Of a DNA stretch of 64,000 nucleotides, positions 1-37,754 are shown piece after piece. Below the pieces are notes generated by a model, which had not been told where the DNA came from, ran no database searches, and saw nothing but the letters and a program-made list of their open reading frames with translations. The stretch covers positions 12,253,397 through 12,317,396 of the forward strand of contig NC_134652.1 in the NCBI RefSeq assembly GCF_030463565.1, read 5' to 3'. Both the position numbers and the translations under genes were made by a program. This DNA comes from Pelecanus crispus. Its lineage: Eukaryota > Chordata > Aves > Pelecaniformes > Pelecanidae. Position 1 is the first letter of the stretch; every line of letters begins with the position of its first letter.

Positions 1-849
1 CCAGAAAAATGAAAATAATATTCTCAAGTTTCACGTTTCTGGATCATACCACTGGTGATTTTTTTCCCCCCAGTACACTAGGGCAATAGAAGCTGTACTC
101 CTGATACTGACCCAGAATACAACCACCAGCCCTGTGTTTCTGAGAAGCACCTTCCAGAGCCACTATGCAGATCCTGCAGTCCATATGTCTAAGCCCAGGC
201 TCCCTGGGCATAAAGAGTAGGTGCACCGTGGGGCACCCAGGATTTCTACAATTGCTGGGATATCCTACAGCTGAGACCAAGCATTATAATTTCACCGAAC
301 TCTGCCTTAAACTTCCAGGTAGAAAAAACAGGACACCCATAAAGAAACTCAAGGACACAGTAACTCTCAATAAAGCTTATTTTTAAGACTCTAGGTAAAG
401 AATTTAAAGTATTGGCAGACAGAAAAGGCAACTTGTAAACGACAACATTGAGTGGACCAGATATGAACCATCACAAACAGAACACAACATATACACCTTG
501 GAAACCTCTCTCTCCAATCACTGCACTTTGCAATGGCTGTGTCACATCTTCAGATTTACGCAGCAATCTGAAGCAAATCATTAGGGGGCAGACAGCAAAG
601 AAAACTTTGCTGTTAAGGCCATTCCTGACCTTAACCATGGCCAAAACCAGGCTAGGAAAATCAAAATCCTCCTTCAGGTTGCATGTACTGGCATTTTTTC
701 AAGACAATTCTTCCTCCTTTGTACAAGGACTTTCCTTAAAACATACAGCAAGGGATGAGGTTCTGGTTTTCCTACTTTCATGCTGTTTTCTCTCATGCAA
801 TTTATTTTCCAATATAGTGAGCTGGTATGGATTTTGCTAAATAACCTAC

Positions 850-1027
850 CTTACTCCATCCCTGTTTGAGGCTCTTTTCAATTCTAACTATAGCTTCTAA
901 CTTGACAACCCAAGCTCGCTGTAGGACATACACAGCGCCACACAAAGGCTGTGCTTTGACATCTGGAGGAGGTGCTGTGTAAGTTACTTCAGCCTTTCCC
1001 ATTCCAGTCCCATGCATGACAGCATTA
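850..1027 (-). other. Candidate coding exon B of unknown gene (weak)
   Basis: 178 nt open on the minus strand, bounded by CCAG| and AAG|GTAGGT, encoding one split Ser plus 59 residues (including a TYTAPPPDVKAQ stretch and a Lys/Glu-rich end). Its incoming phase matches candidate exon A upstream. I do not recognise the product. The acceptor lacks a good pyrimidine tract, so chance is a real possibility. Confidence 0.2.
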
Positions 1028-1297
1028 CTGGTAACACACTCACTCAGTGAACCAGATGACAGAATTGATGCCATTAAGCTTTTTCACTCTTGCAGCACAT
1101 GGCTGCACAGCAGAGGCATCACAGCACTGGGAAAGAGCACATGGGAAGGGGTATGCTCACAGGAAAACAAGGTGTCAACTCAGAAAGTAGCCTCTCTAGA
1201 AATGCCACTTTTAACGGCCAGAATAAAGTTTAGTAGTCTTTTAGGTTTAAACAAAAAAAAAAAACAAACCGAACCACCACCACCCCCCCAAACTTAC

Positions 1298-1353
1298 CTG
1301 GAAAAGGAATTCCGAAAGTCTTGATAAATCTTCCAAGTTTCATGCAAGCAGTT
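1298..1353 (-). other. Candidate coding exon A of unknown gene (weak)
   Basis: 56 nt open on the minus strand between TTTAG| and a strong donor CCAG|GTAAGT, encoding 18 residues plus two bases (includes ETWKIYQDFRNS). The phase agrees with candidate exon B. The product is not recognised. Confidence 0.18.
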
Positions 1354-3193
1354 CTAAACCTTGGTCTTGAGCAGACAAGAAATTGAAGTGATAGCTAACA
1401 GCTTGTCTATTCTTACCCTGCATAGTATCAACCCAGTATTCAGTTGTGTTTCCACCAGCTTGCTAGAGTTATCCATTTTCCTGCTGTGCTTCATAACAAA
1501 CTTAATGCTAGACTCAGCCCAGAGGAAAATTCCTAACACAGCTGAAATTACTCAAGTTATTCAGCTGCATTTAGGCTCTATTATGCTGAGCACTGTACAA
1601 AAAACCCAAACCCCTCTGCTCTACTAATCTACTCCCATTCTAATGAGATTATTTGATAAAATTCATGATCAGTCTTAGATGGATTTAGTATGACACTTCT
1701 TCGTAAGCACAGTAATTAGCTTCATGTCCTAGACTGCTTATCTCTTCCAAAATTCAAGCTAACAACCATCAAGCTGATGCCCTAGTACTGGCAAGCCTAA
1801 TGAGTTAGCTGAGAGAGCAGACTGCTATTACCACAGGCAAATTATGTATCTGATGGTCATAGATCACAGACACTTCAAGAGTGTCCTTATAATGCACTGG
1901 ATCAAACAGCCTGAAATCAGTAACCTTAGGTATGAATCTGTGCCTACGTTCTTTAGGTCCTTCTCTGGACTTTGAGCTCACCTGTTTCACCTGTCAGTAA
2001 TTCAGGAATGCTTTGCTCTGTAGCCACCCTAAATGCATATTCAGAGCTCTATATGCAGAGGACAAATTTCAAATTCTTCAGGGTTCTCAAATATAAAGTC
2101 TATTCACATGCTAAAATTTTGGGGGCATTGGGGTTACTTTGGCTTCAAAAGTTTCCTTCATGTTTTGTACCTTACCTTCTCTTCACTGAGAGGAGTCTAC
2201 TATGTAGCTAGCAACTCCCTAGAACTATGTAAAGCTTTGTTATGTCAGGTACATCCTCCTCCTCCTTCTGGCTTAGACTTACTGCAGGTAGTTACTTCCT
2301 ACACAATTATCATTCCCTGGGGAAGCTGCTCCATGCCAACTTTAGTGTTCTTCTCTTACCCTGCCTTGTACGGCAAGTATACACATTCCTCAGCTCAGGA
2401 GGCTTGCAATCAGTTCACACTCTCCTTTCCTGCACTTCCTTAAGTTCTCAGTGGGGAGCAAGGGTGCTTGCAGATGAAAACCTATCAGACAGCTTTATTC
2501 TTCTGCTTCATGGGAAGTGCCCTACAGAGTAAATGCAGTATACAAGTTCACTGTACTATTCAAAGTTACATAAGGTACTGTTTAGGGTTATTTTATTTTT
2601 AGGTACATTCACTATTGCAACACCAACTGATTTTGGTTTTGTAACTGCTTTGCTATCTAAGAAATATATGGTTCATGGTAAAACCGTAAGTCTTCCAGAA
2701 TAACACATCAAATTATTCAATACCCCTTTGCCAAAAACCTAGACAGTAGGAAGAAATTCACATTTTGACTGGTGACTGTCACTTGGGCTCAAGTTACACT
2801 GGTCTCTCAGGCTGAAGGGATACAATGGAGGAATTGTTACACTGGCCAGGGTGCCAGAAAAGAGGGGGCTGTTATTTGTCTTCATACAGTTCTAGGGTCT
2901 TTTCAGATTTCTCAGTATCTTCTGATGCTTACACTTTTTTCAGTTCGATAACCAGAACACTATGAATTTGGACAAGCACAGATTTGGGGCGGTTTTCTGC
3001 TGGCACTGGCAATGTGCAAAAAAGGGGAAAAGGAGAAGAATGACTTGAAAGAATTGCTTTGTCACATACTTCTGAAATATGCGGCTCCAGTATGACCAAA
3101 GAGTATTTACTCCATCTCAGCGGAATGCTCTAAAGACAGACAATATAAACCAAAAACGTAATGTATACAAGTTACAGCGATAAAATCAATTGT

Positions 3194-3199
3194 TTTAAT
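3194..3199 (-). terminator. SMC3: Candidate SMC3 poly(A) signal (ATTAAA)
   Basis: ATTAAA on the minus strand lies about 380 nt past the stop, giving a 3' UTR of about 400 nt, near the size I expect for vertebrate SMC3. AATAAA hexamers further on, at 2592-2597 and 2494-2499, could serve longer forms. Confidence 0.4.
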
Positions 3200-3575
3200 T
3201 GAAGCCATTAAAAAAAACCATGTGAGGCAATATAAATGATAAAATTATACTTAAGAAGGAATAGCTAGCACTTTCTGAAAAGCTTTAAAACAGCAACAGA
3301 CACTTTACAAAAGATTCGAAGGAGGAGAATAAAACTTCCAAACTACAGGTACTGTATAAAGGTAACATTAACAATTATCTTATAAAATACAGCAACAGAG
3401 ACAAAATGGATACTCAAGCTCCTTTCAAACTAAGCCTTCTGGGGTCTTGGTTAAAATGTATGTTCAAAAACTATTTTAAACAAGGACTAAATACTTCATA
3501 TTTTAAATTTACAGGTCCCTGGCATAAACATAGCACTATACACATCTTCCAAACAAGCAGTAAGTACAGTTTCGT

Positions 3576-30075
<26,500 letters not shown>

Positions 30076-30720
30076 GTCTGCGAGGAATGGAGGAGGCGCC
30101 CGCCCCGGTGCTCAGCCCGCCCTCACCGTCTCTTCCCAGCACGAGTGCTCGGCGCGACCCCCGGGTCTCCGCCACCGCCTCCTCCCGCCCCTTCAGCCAC
30201 CCCAGCAGAGCGCCCCGCTCACCCCTCACGCAAACAAAATGGCGGCGGAGCCTCCCCCATCCCGACCCGGCGCGAACCATTCAGCACCGGGTAGAGGGGG
30301 AGGTGCAGAGCAGAGAACGTGCCCCTGCTCCGCCGGAGAAGGGACACCGCAAGGGACGTAGGGATTCCCCTTTCTTTCAGCTTCTCAAGGGCCTCACTGG
30401 CCTTTCTGAAGGTGCTCCGGAGCGGAGAAGGCGGGTGACGCTGCCTCCCCTCGCTGTAGGGGTCCCCCCGGGGAGTTGGGAAAAGTGGTTTCTCCCCCTG
30501 AGGGGCGGGTTGGGCGCCAAAGGCAAGTGTGAGCCGAGCGGGGGAAACCGGCGGGGCGGGAGGGGGCGCGGCGCCGCGCGCCTGCAGGGGGCGCTGCCGC
30601 GCCGGGGCACGGCGGAGGTTGGACCCCCGGGGGAGGGCGCCGTGCGCCGTGCCCGGTCCTCTCCCGGGGAGAGGGGCAGTAACAGTGCTCACCCAGAGTT
30701 AAAAAAAAACCCAAAACAAA

Positions 30721-31405
30721 ACAGGAATTAGCAGCGTTAGGGCCTGCGGCTGGGCCCCAGCGTGCCCCCTCGCCCAGCCATCCCGCCAGGCCGGAGGCTC
30801 CCGGCCTGCTCCAGTGGCTGCGCAGGGCTGGGAGCGGGGGGCCGTGAGGCGTGGATTGCAGTCCCTTCCCCAATTTTTAGCTTATTTACATCTGGCTCTG
30901 CTCTTTGTTCCCACTGTGCCGACTCTGGTCCCTCCCGCGAGGCGACATGAAGTCGCGGTGGACAGGGCCGCTCTGCATCCGCCGCCAAAAGCCTGGGCGA
31001 AGCCAGGTGCGTGCCCAGGGTGAGCTGACGAGCAGGAATGGTGCAAAAGAGTCCTAGGAAAACAGCAAAATCAGCTCGAGTCTGTACCCTCTCCTTTATC
31101 TCCCCGGGAGCCAGCTCCCCAAAGGGGCTGTCAAACACACAAAATAAGCAAAATGAAGGAAGAGAAACATTAATTTTTTTTCTAATCTTTTTCAGTCACA
31201 GTAATTTCAGGTGTTATTGTGACAACAGTAGAGGCACGATGTCTCAGAGAAAACATAATTTTCAATTTTGACGGTACTCTTCAAAAATGCAGCTGTAGCC
31301 AACATTTCTACACACATGACAGAACTCCTGTACTGATCCTCTTAACACTAATAAAAATTAGATTTAAACAGAATGGGCTAGTTCCTGCCTCTGCTAGAAT
31401 AACAG
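30721..31405. other. Region between SMC3 CpG island and provirus
   Basis: GC-rich to about 31000, then AT-rich. No gene, RNA or repeat recognised. Confidence 0.5.
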
Positions 31406-31410
31406 ATGGA
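31406..31410. repeat. Target-site duplication, 3' side (ATGGA)
   Basis: ATGGA immediately precedes the LTR at 31411 and matches ATGGA immediately after the other LTR (38324-38328). A 6-bp match fails on extension, so the duplication is 5 bp. Confidence 0.9.
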
Positions 31411-31980
31411 TGTCGTGGTTTAGCCCCAGCCAGCAACTCAGCACCACGCAGCCGCTTGCTCACTCCCCCTGCCCCGATGGGATGGGGGAGAGAATCGGAG
31501 GAGTAAGAGTGACAAAAACTCCTGGGTTCAGATAAGAACAGTTTCATAATTGAAAGAAAGTAAAATAATAATGATAATAATAACAATATAATAATGATAA
31601 TAATAATAACAATATACAAAGCAAGTGATGCACAATGCAATTGCTCACCACCTGCCGACCGATACCCAGACAGTTCCCGAGCAGCGATCACTGCTCCCTG
31701 GCCAACCCCCTCCAGTTTATATACTGAGCATGACGTCACATGGCATGGAATAGCCCTTTGGTCAGTTTGGATCAACTATTCTGGCTGTGCCCCCTCCCAG
31801 TTTCTTGTGCACCTGGCAGAGCATGGGAAGCTGAAAAGTCCTTGACTAGCATAAGCAGTACTTAGCAACAACTAAAAACATCAGCATGTTATCAACATTC
31901 TTCTCCTACTAAATCCAAAACACAGGACTATGCCTGCTACTAGGAAGAAAATTAACTCTATCCCAGCTGAAACCAGGACA
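31411..31980 (-). repeat. 3' LTR of the provirus (SMC3-proximal)
   Basis: 570-bp copy of the LTR, with roughly two dozen mismatches plus small indels against the 5' copy, counted by eye. On the minus strand it keeps CRE TGACGTCA (31731-31738) followed by TATATAAA (31716-31723). Transcription from here would run toward SMC3 exon 1, about 1.3 kb away. Confidence 0.95.
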
Positions 31981-32464
31981 GTATCCACCCCTTATTCTAT
32001 ACCATGCACAGGCCCTCCCCTTTCCAATGTGTTCTAATTAATCACTACCACTTTCCCTATCTTGATATATATATACAGTTATCATTCCCTTCGTCTATGG
32101 GCCATGCCTCTAAAATGTCCATTGAGTTCATTTAGCCCATGACTTAGGGTTCCATCTGTCATCACAGTCTTTCAGAGCGGGAGAGGTGGTGTGCAGTGTT
32201 GGACTGTTGCATGCTGAAGCCAGTCCTCATTCCAACACGGTTTCATCAAAGTTCATTTTCATTAAGCTGGGCCATTCTTACTGTAATATGATTGATGTGG
32301 CATATAGCAACCATAATATACAGTATTATAGACTTAACATTAATCTACTATATTATTATATTAACATTATACTATATTATTATATTAACATGCAGTTAAG
32401 AGATAACATACAGTTAAGAGATAACATACAGTATTATAAAGCAATTAATATCATACAATTCAGT
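31981..32464 (-). other. Provirus 3' untranslated region; polypurine tract; no env
   Basis: 480 bp between integrase and the 3' LTR with no env-like frame. It contains two 24-bp AT-rich tandem units (32347-32394) and two 18-bp units (32393-32428), plus a weak polypurine tract AAGGGGTGGA (31984-31993 on the minus strand), 3 nt from the LTR. Confidence 0.7.
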
Positions 32465-33448
32465 TCATTGGTTATTTTCACCCAAAAACAAATCCCCTTG
32501 AGGTACACATTGGGCTTCCCCATCCTTTCGCATCACCCACCAAGTGCACCCAGGTCCTTGAGCAAAAGCAATCCCACAAACAGGTTTGCCTTTGCCAGAG
32601 GGGGAAGTAACCCAGACTGTCTTCCCCAGCATATTTTTTATGTGTACTACAGGGACTTTATCTCCTTCTACAGTACATAGAAGTTTTGATTGGGCAGGGC
32701 CAGCTCGATTGGCAGATCCCATGGTGTTGACTAACCAGGTGGCTTTTGCTAAATGCGTATCCCAATGTTTGAATGTCCCACCACCCATTGCTCTCAGGGT
32801 AGTCTTTAACAGTCCATTGTATTGCTCAATTTTCTTGGAGGCTGGTGCATGGTAAGGGATGTGATATACCCACTCAATGCCATGCTCCTTGGCCTAGGTG
32901 TCTATGAGGTTGTTTTGGAAATGAGTCCCATTGTCTGACTCAATTCTTTCTGGGGTGCCATGTCGCCACAGGACTTGCTTTTCAAGGCCCAGGATGGTGT
33001 TCCGGGCGGTGGCATGGGGCATGGGATATGTTTCCAGCCATCCGGTGGTTGCTTCCACCATGGTGAGCACATAGCACTTGACTTGGCACGTTTGTGGGAG
33101 TGTGATATAATCAATCTGCCAGGCCTCCCCATACTTATATTTCGGCCATTGTTCACTATACCCGAGGGGCTGGAACCGCTTGGCTTGCTTGATTGCAGCG
33201 CATGTTTCACACTCATGAATAACCTGTGCAATACTGTCCATAGTTAAGTCCACCCCTCGATCACGAGCCCATCTATATGTTGCATCCCTTCCTTGATGGC
33301 CTGAGGCATCATGGGCCCACCGAGCTATAAATAATTCACCCTTATGTTGCCAGTCCAAATCCACCTGAGCCACTTCAATCTTAGCAGCCTGATCCACCTG
33401 CTGGTTGTTGATGTTCTTCAGTGGCCTGACTCTTGGGTACATGAGCAT
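32465..33448 (-). pseudogene. Endogenous retrovirus integrase
   Basis: Integrase with an N-terminal zinc-binding H/H/C/C set (HDASGH ... CETC), the catalytic-core Asp in WQIDYI, the second Asp in ESDNGTH, and the Glu in KKIEQY. An in-frame TAG (32894-32896) lies between the second Asp and the Glu. The same frame then stays open to 32465 through a GGGTFKHW region and a C-terminal basic end. No env follows. Confidence 0.9.
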
Positions 33449-33632
33449 CTACGTGACGTACTTTTACAACCAGGTTCTCTACCCGGGCAGCAATATCTTG
33501 CCACAATGCGGCAGCCCAGATGGGTTTGCCTCTGCGCTGCCAGTTGCTCTGCTTCCATTGCTGCAACTACCCCCACAGGGCATTTGCCACCATCCATGAG
33601 TCAGTATAGAGATAAAGGACTGGCCACTTTTC
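33381..33632 (-). pseudogene. Endogenous retrovirus RNase H remainder
   Basis: Continues RNase H past the TGA: the third catalytic Asp lies in YTDSW just after the stop, a second stop (TAG, 33567-33569) follows, and the last catalytic Asp is in DAHVP. The frame then changes by an indel near 33415-33445 before integrase. Confidence 0.8.
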
Positions 33633-35114
33633 TCATTCAGCAATATCTAAAGCCAGCTGAATGGCTTTCACCTCTGCAAACTGACTCGACTCCCCTTCTC
33701 CTTCAGCAGTTTCTGCAACTTGTCGTATAGGACTCCATACAGCAGCTTTCCACCTCCGATGCTTTCCCACAAGACGACAGGACCCATCAGTGAACAGGGC
33801 ATATTGCTTTTCATTTTCTGGCAATTTATTATACAGTGGGGCTTCTTCAGCACGTGTCACCTCCTCCTTTAGTGGTATTCTAAGGTTTTTTCCTTCTGGC
33901 CAGTCCATGATCACTTCCAAGATTCCTGGGCGACTGGGGTTTCCTATTCGAGCCCGTTGTGTGATTAGTGCAACCCACTTACTCCATGTAGCATCAGTTG
34001 CATGATGTGTAGAGGGGACCCTCCCTTTGAACATGCAGCCCAGCACTGGCAGTCGGGGTGCCAGCAGGAGCTGTGCTTCAGTACCAACCACTTCTGAAGC
34101 AGCTCGAACCCCTTCATATGCTGCCAGTATCTCTTTCTCAGTTGGAGTATAGTGGGCTTCGGATCCTCTGTATCCCCGACTCCAAAACCCTAGGGGTCGA
34201 CCTCGAGTCTCCCCTGGTGCTTTCTGCCAGAGGCTCCAGGTAGGGCCATTCTCCCCGGCTGCGGTGTAGAGCACATTTTTGATATCCTGCCCTGCCCGGA
34301 CTGGCCCAAGGGCTACTCCGTGAACTATCTCCCGTTTAATTTGTTCAAAGGTTTGTTGTTGCTCAGGGCCCCATTTGAAATTGTTCTTCTTCCGGGTTGC
34401 TTGATAGAGAGGGCTTACGATCTGACTGTAATTTGGAATATGCATTCTCCAAAAACCAACGACACCTAAGAAGGCTTGTGTTTCCTTTTTGCTAGTTGGT
34501 GGGGACTTAGCTGTTATTTTGTTGATCACATCCATTGGGATCTGACAACATCCATCTTGCCATTTTATTCCTAAAAATTGGATCTCCTGTGCAGGTCCTT
34601 TGACGTTACTCTGTGCAGGTCCCTTGACCTTACTCTGTTTTATGGCAAAAACAGCCTTCAGAAGGATTTGGACTATATTCTTTCCCTTTTCAAAAACTTC
34701 TGTTGTATTGCCCCACACAATGATGTCATCAATATACTGCAGATATTCTGGAGCTTCACCCTGTTCCAGTGCCGTCTGGGTCAGTCCATGGCAAATGGTG
34801 GGGCTGTGCTTCCACCCCTGGGGCAGTCGGTTCCAGGTGTACTGAACACCCCTCCAGGTAAAAGCAAACTGGGGCCTGCACTCTGCTGCCAAAGGGATGG
34901 AGAAAAATGCATTAGTGATATCAGTTGTGGCATACCACTTGGCTGCCTTTGACTCCAGTTCATATTGAAGTTCTAGCATATCTGGCACGGCAGCACTCAG
35001 CGGCGGTGTAACTTCGTTCAGGCCACGATAGTCCACTGTTAGTCTCCACTCCCCATTAGACTTTCGCACTGGCCATATGGGACTGTTAAAGGGTGAGCGA
35101 GTCTTGCTGATCAC
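33633..35114 (-). pseudogene. Endogenous retrovirus reverse transcriptase and RNase H (part)
   Basis: A 493-codon open frame, the best-preserved part of the element. Early on it shows the usual primer-grip region (PIWPVRKSNGEWRLTVDYRG), then LPQGWKHSPT and the catalytic YIDDII box, a connection domain with FLGVVGFWRMHIP, and the RNase H start LFTDGSC with its first catalytic Asp and the Glu-containing helix. It ends at TGA (33633-33635) inside RNase H, and polymerase sequence is readable slightly upstream of the first ATG. A CGA-to-TGA change would explain the stop (inference). Confidence 0.92.
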
Positions 35115-35142
35115 TCCTTGGCTCTCCAGTCGACGAATCAGG

Positions 35143-35667
35143 TTATGGATGGGAATCGGAGTCTCGGTTGGTGCGATATTGCCGCCTGTGCACAGTTGTG
35201 GTAGCTATCGGCACCTGTTGTTCTTCGACCCTCAGCAACCCCACAATAGAAGGGTCCGCTGAGAGACGGGGCAAGGTGGTCAGCTGTTTAATTTCCTCTG
35301 TCTCCAAGGCAGCTATACCAAAAGCCCACCGGTACCCTTTTGGGTCCTTGAAATACCCTCTCCTGAGGTAGTCTATGCCAAGGATGCACGGAGCATCTGA
35401 GCCAGTCACAATGGGGTGCTTCTGCCACTCATTCCCAGTTAGGCTCACTTCGGCCTCCAATATGGTGAGCTGTTGGGATCCCCCTGTCACTCCAGAAATA
35501 CAAATGGATTCTGCCCCTCTATAGTTTGATGGCATTAGGGTACACTGTGCACCGGTGTCCACTAGAGCCTCATACTCCTGTGGGTCTCATGTTCCAGGCC
35601 ATCGAATCCACGCAGTCCAGTAAACCCGGTTGTCCCTTTCCTCCACCTGGCTGGAGGCAGTGCCCCT
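35143..35667 (-). pseudogene. Endogenous retrovirus protease
   Basis: Aspartic protease region with the active-site DTGAQ motif just after 35562. It is in the same frame as the capsid-like gag part, separated by the gag TAG and one further TGA (35587-35589), 9 codons before DTGAQ. It ends at TAA (35143-35145) after losing frame relative to the polymerase near 35165-35190. Disabled by the internal TGA and the frame displacement. Confidence 0.8.
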
Positions 35668-36774
35668 CTAACACTGGTCATAGTATTCGTTGTTCACTTC
35701 CTCTAAATGTGAATCAAAAGTCCCCTGATCAAGGTCGGAAACAAAATTAGCCCTCTTACTCTGTCTGGGGAACTGCTCACTGGAAACTGGAGCTGCAGTT
35801 TTCCTGGGAGAACCGCCTTTTCTAATAGTTTTTCCTTGCAACTCACGCACCCGTGCCTCTAAGGTTGAGGTGGGTTTTCCATCCCACTTTCTCATGTCCT
35901 CTCCATAATCACGCAGGTAAAACCACAGGGTGCCCCGTGGTGTGTATCCTCTATATCCTCTCTCTTGAGCATAGGGACGTTGACGCCTAATGGCTGAGAC
36001 ACTGGTCCGTGCAGGTGGGGAGTAGGACAGATCTTCTCTGAGTTGTTGGAACTCTTGGCATATTTTTTCAGACAGTTTTTCCACAGCCAAGACACAGGTC
36101 CGTAGAGAGGAAGAGATATTTTCTTCATATTCCCGGAGTAGTCTAGCCATGTCATCAACCGTTAGTGCCTCGTCATCTTTCCAGGCCAGTATTGCCAACG
36201 AGTTGGCATACGATGTTCGTGCGCTCTGTACCACCTTCTGCCACATGGGTCGTGTGCACCTGACTTCATCTGGATCTTTAGGTAACTGCTTATCATTCAG
36301 GTCACTATAAATCACCTCCAGCACGCCTAATTCCCTCAGGTACTGGATATCCTTCTCTATGGTGGTCCATTTGCCTGGGCAGTATATAACATCCTCTTTG
36401 AAGGGATACCTTTCCTTCATGCTTGACAGAAGTCGCCTCCAGAGGCTGAGAGTTTTTGCCCCTTTTCCAATTGCTTTGTCAATGCCCCCTTCTGTAGAAA
36501 GGGATCCCAGCTGCTTGGCTTCCCTACCCTCTAAATCCAGGCTACTGGCCCCATTATCCCAGCATCGGAGCAGCCAGGTGATGATGTGCTTGCCTGGATG
36601 AGGACTGAAATCTTTTCGCATATCTCGCAGCTCACTCAGGGATAGGGATCGGGTGGTTACCATCTCATTTATGGGTTCTTCCTCCTCTGGTTCTTGTGAT
36701 GGCCATGGTTCATCTTCATCCCTTACTAAACGAACCAATTTCCTCATGTATTTTTTTCTTCTGTATAGGGGCAA
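35668..36774 (-). pseudogene. Endogenous retrovirus gag, capsid-like part
   Basis: A 368-codon open frame in a different frame from the upstream gag half, overlapping it by 59 nt at an A-rich stretch. It starts basic (RRKKYMRKL), then a Glu-rich patch, then a helical, charged body consistent with capsid. I see no CCHC zinc knuckle. The place where one would be expected reads as an Arg/Tyr-rich segment. It ends in TAG (35668-35670). The protease region that follows is in the same frame. It is intact as a frame but severed from its N-terminal half. Confidence 0.75.
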
Positions 36775-37591
36775 CTGATACCGGCGCGGGTTGGTTCTCT
36801 GGTTTAACCGCAGTGTCTGTCACTGGGGTTTGAGTAGCCGCAGTGCCCATGGCTGTGGTTTGAGTAGCCGCAGTGCCCGTGGCTGTGGTTGGAGTAGCCG
36901 CAGTGCCTGGGGCAGGGGTTTGAGTAGCCACAGTGCTTGTTGTTTTGTCATCAGATCCAGAGACCTTCTCTTTCCCTTGAGGGTACTGATTAGTGTTGAC
37001 CATGGCTCGATAGGCATGGGCCAGTCCCCAGCATGTTGCAATGGTTTGTGTCTCTCTGGAGCTACCAGGGCGACAACATACTTTTTCCAAATACTTTACT
37101 AATTCTTCAGGATTCTGCACTTGTTCAGGGGTGAAGTTCCAAAACACTGGAGGCTCCCACTGTCCTAGGTGCTTGCCCATACTATCCCACACACGGTGCC
37201 ACTCATAACTACCCAGCCTTGGGGTAGATCTCTGGATGATATTCTTAAACTGCTTACTGACCTTTATCAAAACTGAAACAATATTCCCAAGAAGTATCAA
37301 TAGAAGTATCTTAACTGCCCAGGGGTGTTCAAGATACTGAAAAGTTGTTGTAATGAAGGAGGAAACATCATAGAAGAAGGTAGCAAAGATGCCATTCTGT
37401 ATTTCCTCCACAACAAGCCTCTCAGAGTAAGAAGTATAATTGCTAACTCTCTCCATGAGGTAGTACCCGAAGTACAGTAATGACTTCTGTATGAAACCCA
37501 AATACCAAAGAATGCTCAAGGTCAGCGTTTTGATAAGGAGCCTCCCAAGCAAAAGATCATGAATCACCGCAGAGCATAGCACACTGCACAA
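36716..37591 (-). pseudogene. Endogenous retrovirus gag, N-terminal part
   Basis: A 291-codon open frame starting about 135 nt past the primer-binding site, which is where Gag should begin. It opens without a Gly2 myristoylation signal and has unusually hydrophobic segments near the start and around residues 95-112 (ILLLILLGNIVSVLI), then a soluble region rich in Trp/Pro, then five 10-residue Thr/Ala-rich tandem repeats. It runs out of frame at a run of seven A (minus strand, about 36757-36763). The continuation lies in the next frame (35668-36774), displaced by one base. Recognised by position and by what follows; the similarity of this N-terminal part itself is not clear to me. Confidence 0.7.
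36801..36950 (-). repeat. Five 30-bp tandem repeats in gag
   Basis: Five consecutive 30-bp units (36801, 36831, 36861, 36891, 36921). The middle three are nearly identical and the outer two degenerate. Each encodes ten residues of a Thr/Ala-rich motif (GTAATQT core), giving a low-complexity linker between gag parts. Confidence 0.9.
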
Positions 37592-37727
37592 ACTGACAAC
37601 AAGCTTTAACGTGTGCTACAAAAAAAAGAACATGGTGCAGATCAGATGAACTAATATCTTGACCGGCAACTGTTATCAGACTCCTTAATACACTCTGGTT
37701 AATCTGTTACTATCTCAAACCCTTCGT

Positions 37728-37745
37728 GCCCCACGTTGGGCACCA
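37728..37745 (-). other. Primer-binding site (tRNA-Lys-like)
   Basis: TGGTGCCCAACGTGGGGC on the element's strand, 9 nt inside the 5' LTR. It differs at one position (T for C) from the tRNA-Lys(1,2)-type site as I recall it. Confidence 0.85.
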
Positions 37746-37754
37746 AAAAGGATC

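Larger units (their letters stand above)
1..3180. other. SMC3 downstream flank, no recognised gene
   Basis: AT-rich single-copy-looking DNA with an A-rich/CCACC stretch at 1248-1290. The orthologous human neighbour would be RBM20, but none of its sequence is recognisable here. The only coding-like signals are the two small candidate minus-strand exons listed separately. Confidence 0.5.

Noticed and set aside
30087-30731. 214-codon plus-strand open frame antisense to the SMC3 promoter
   Set aside because: It lies in the CpG island where stops are rare, is Pro/Arg/Ser-rich with no domain, and overlaps the SMC3 5' UTR; most likely a composition artefact.
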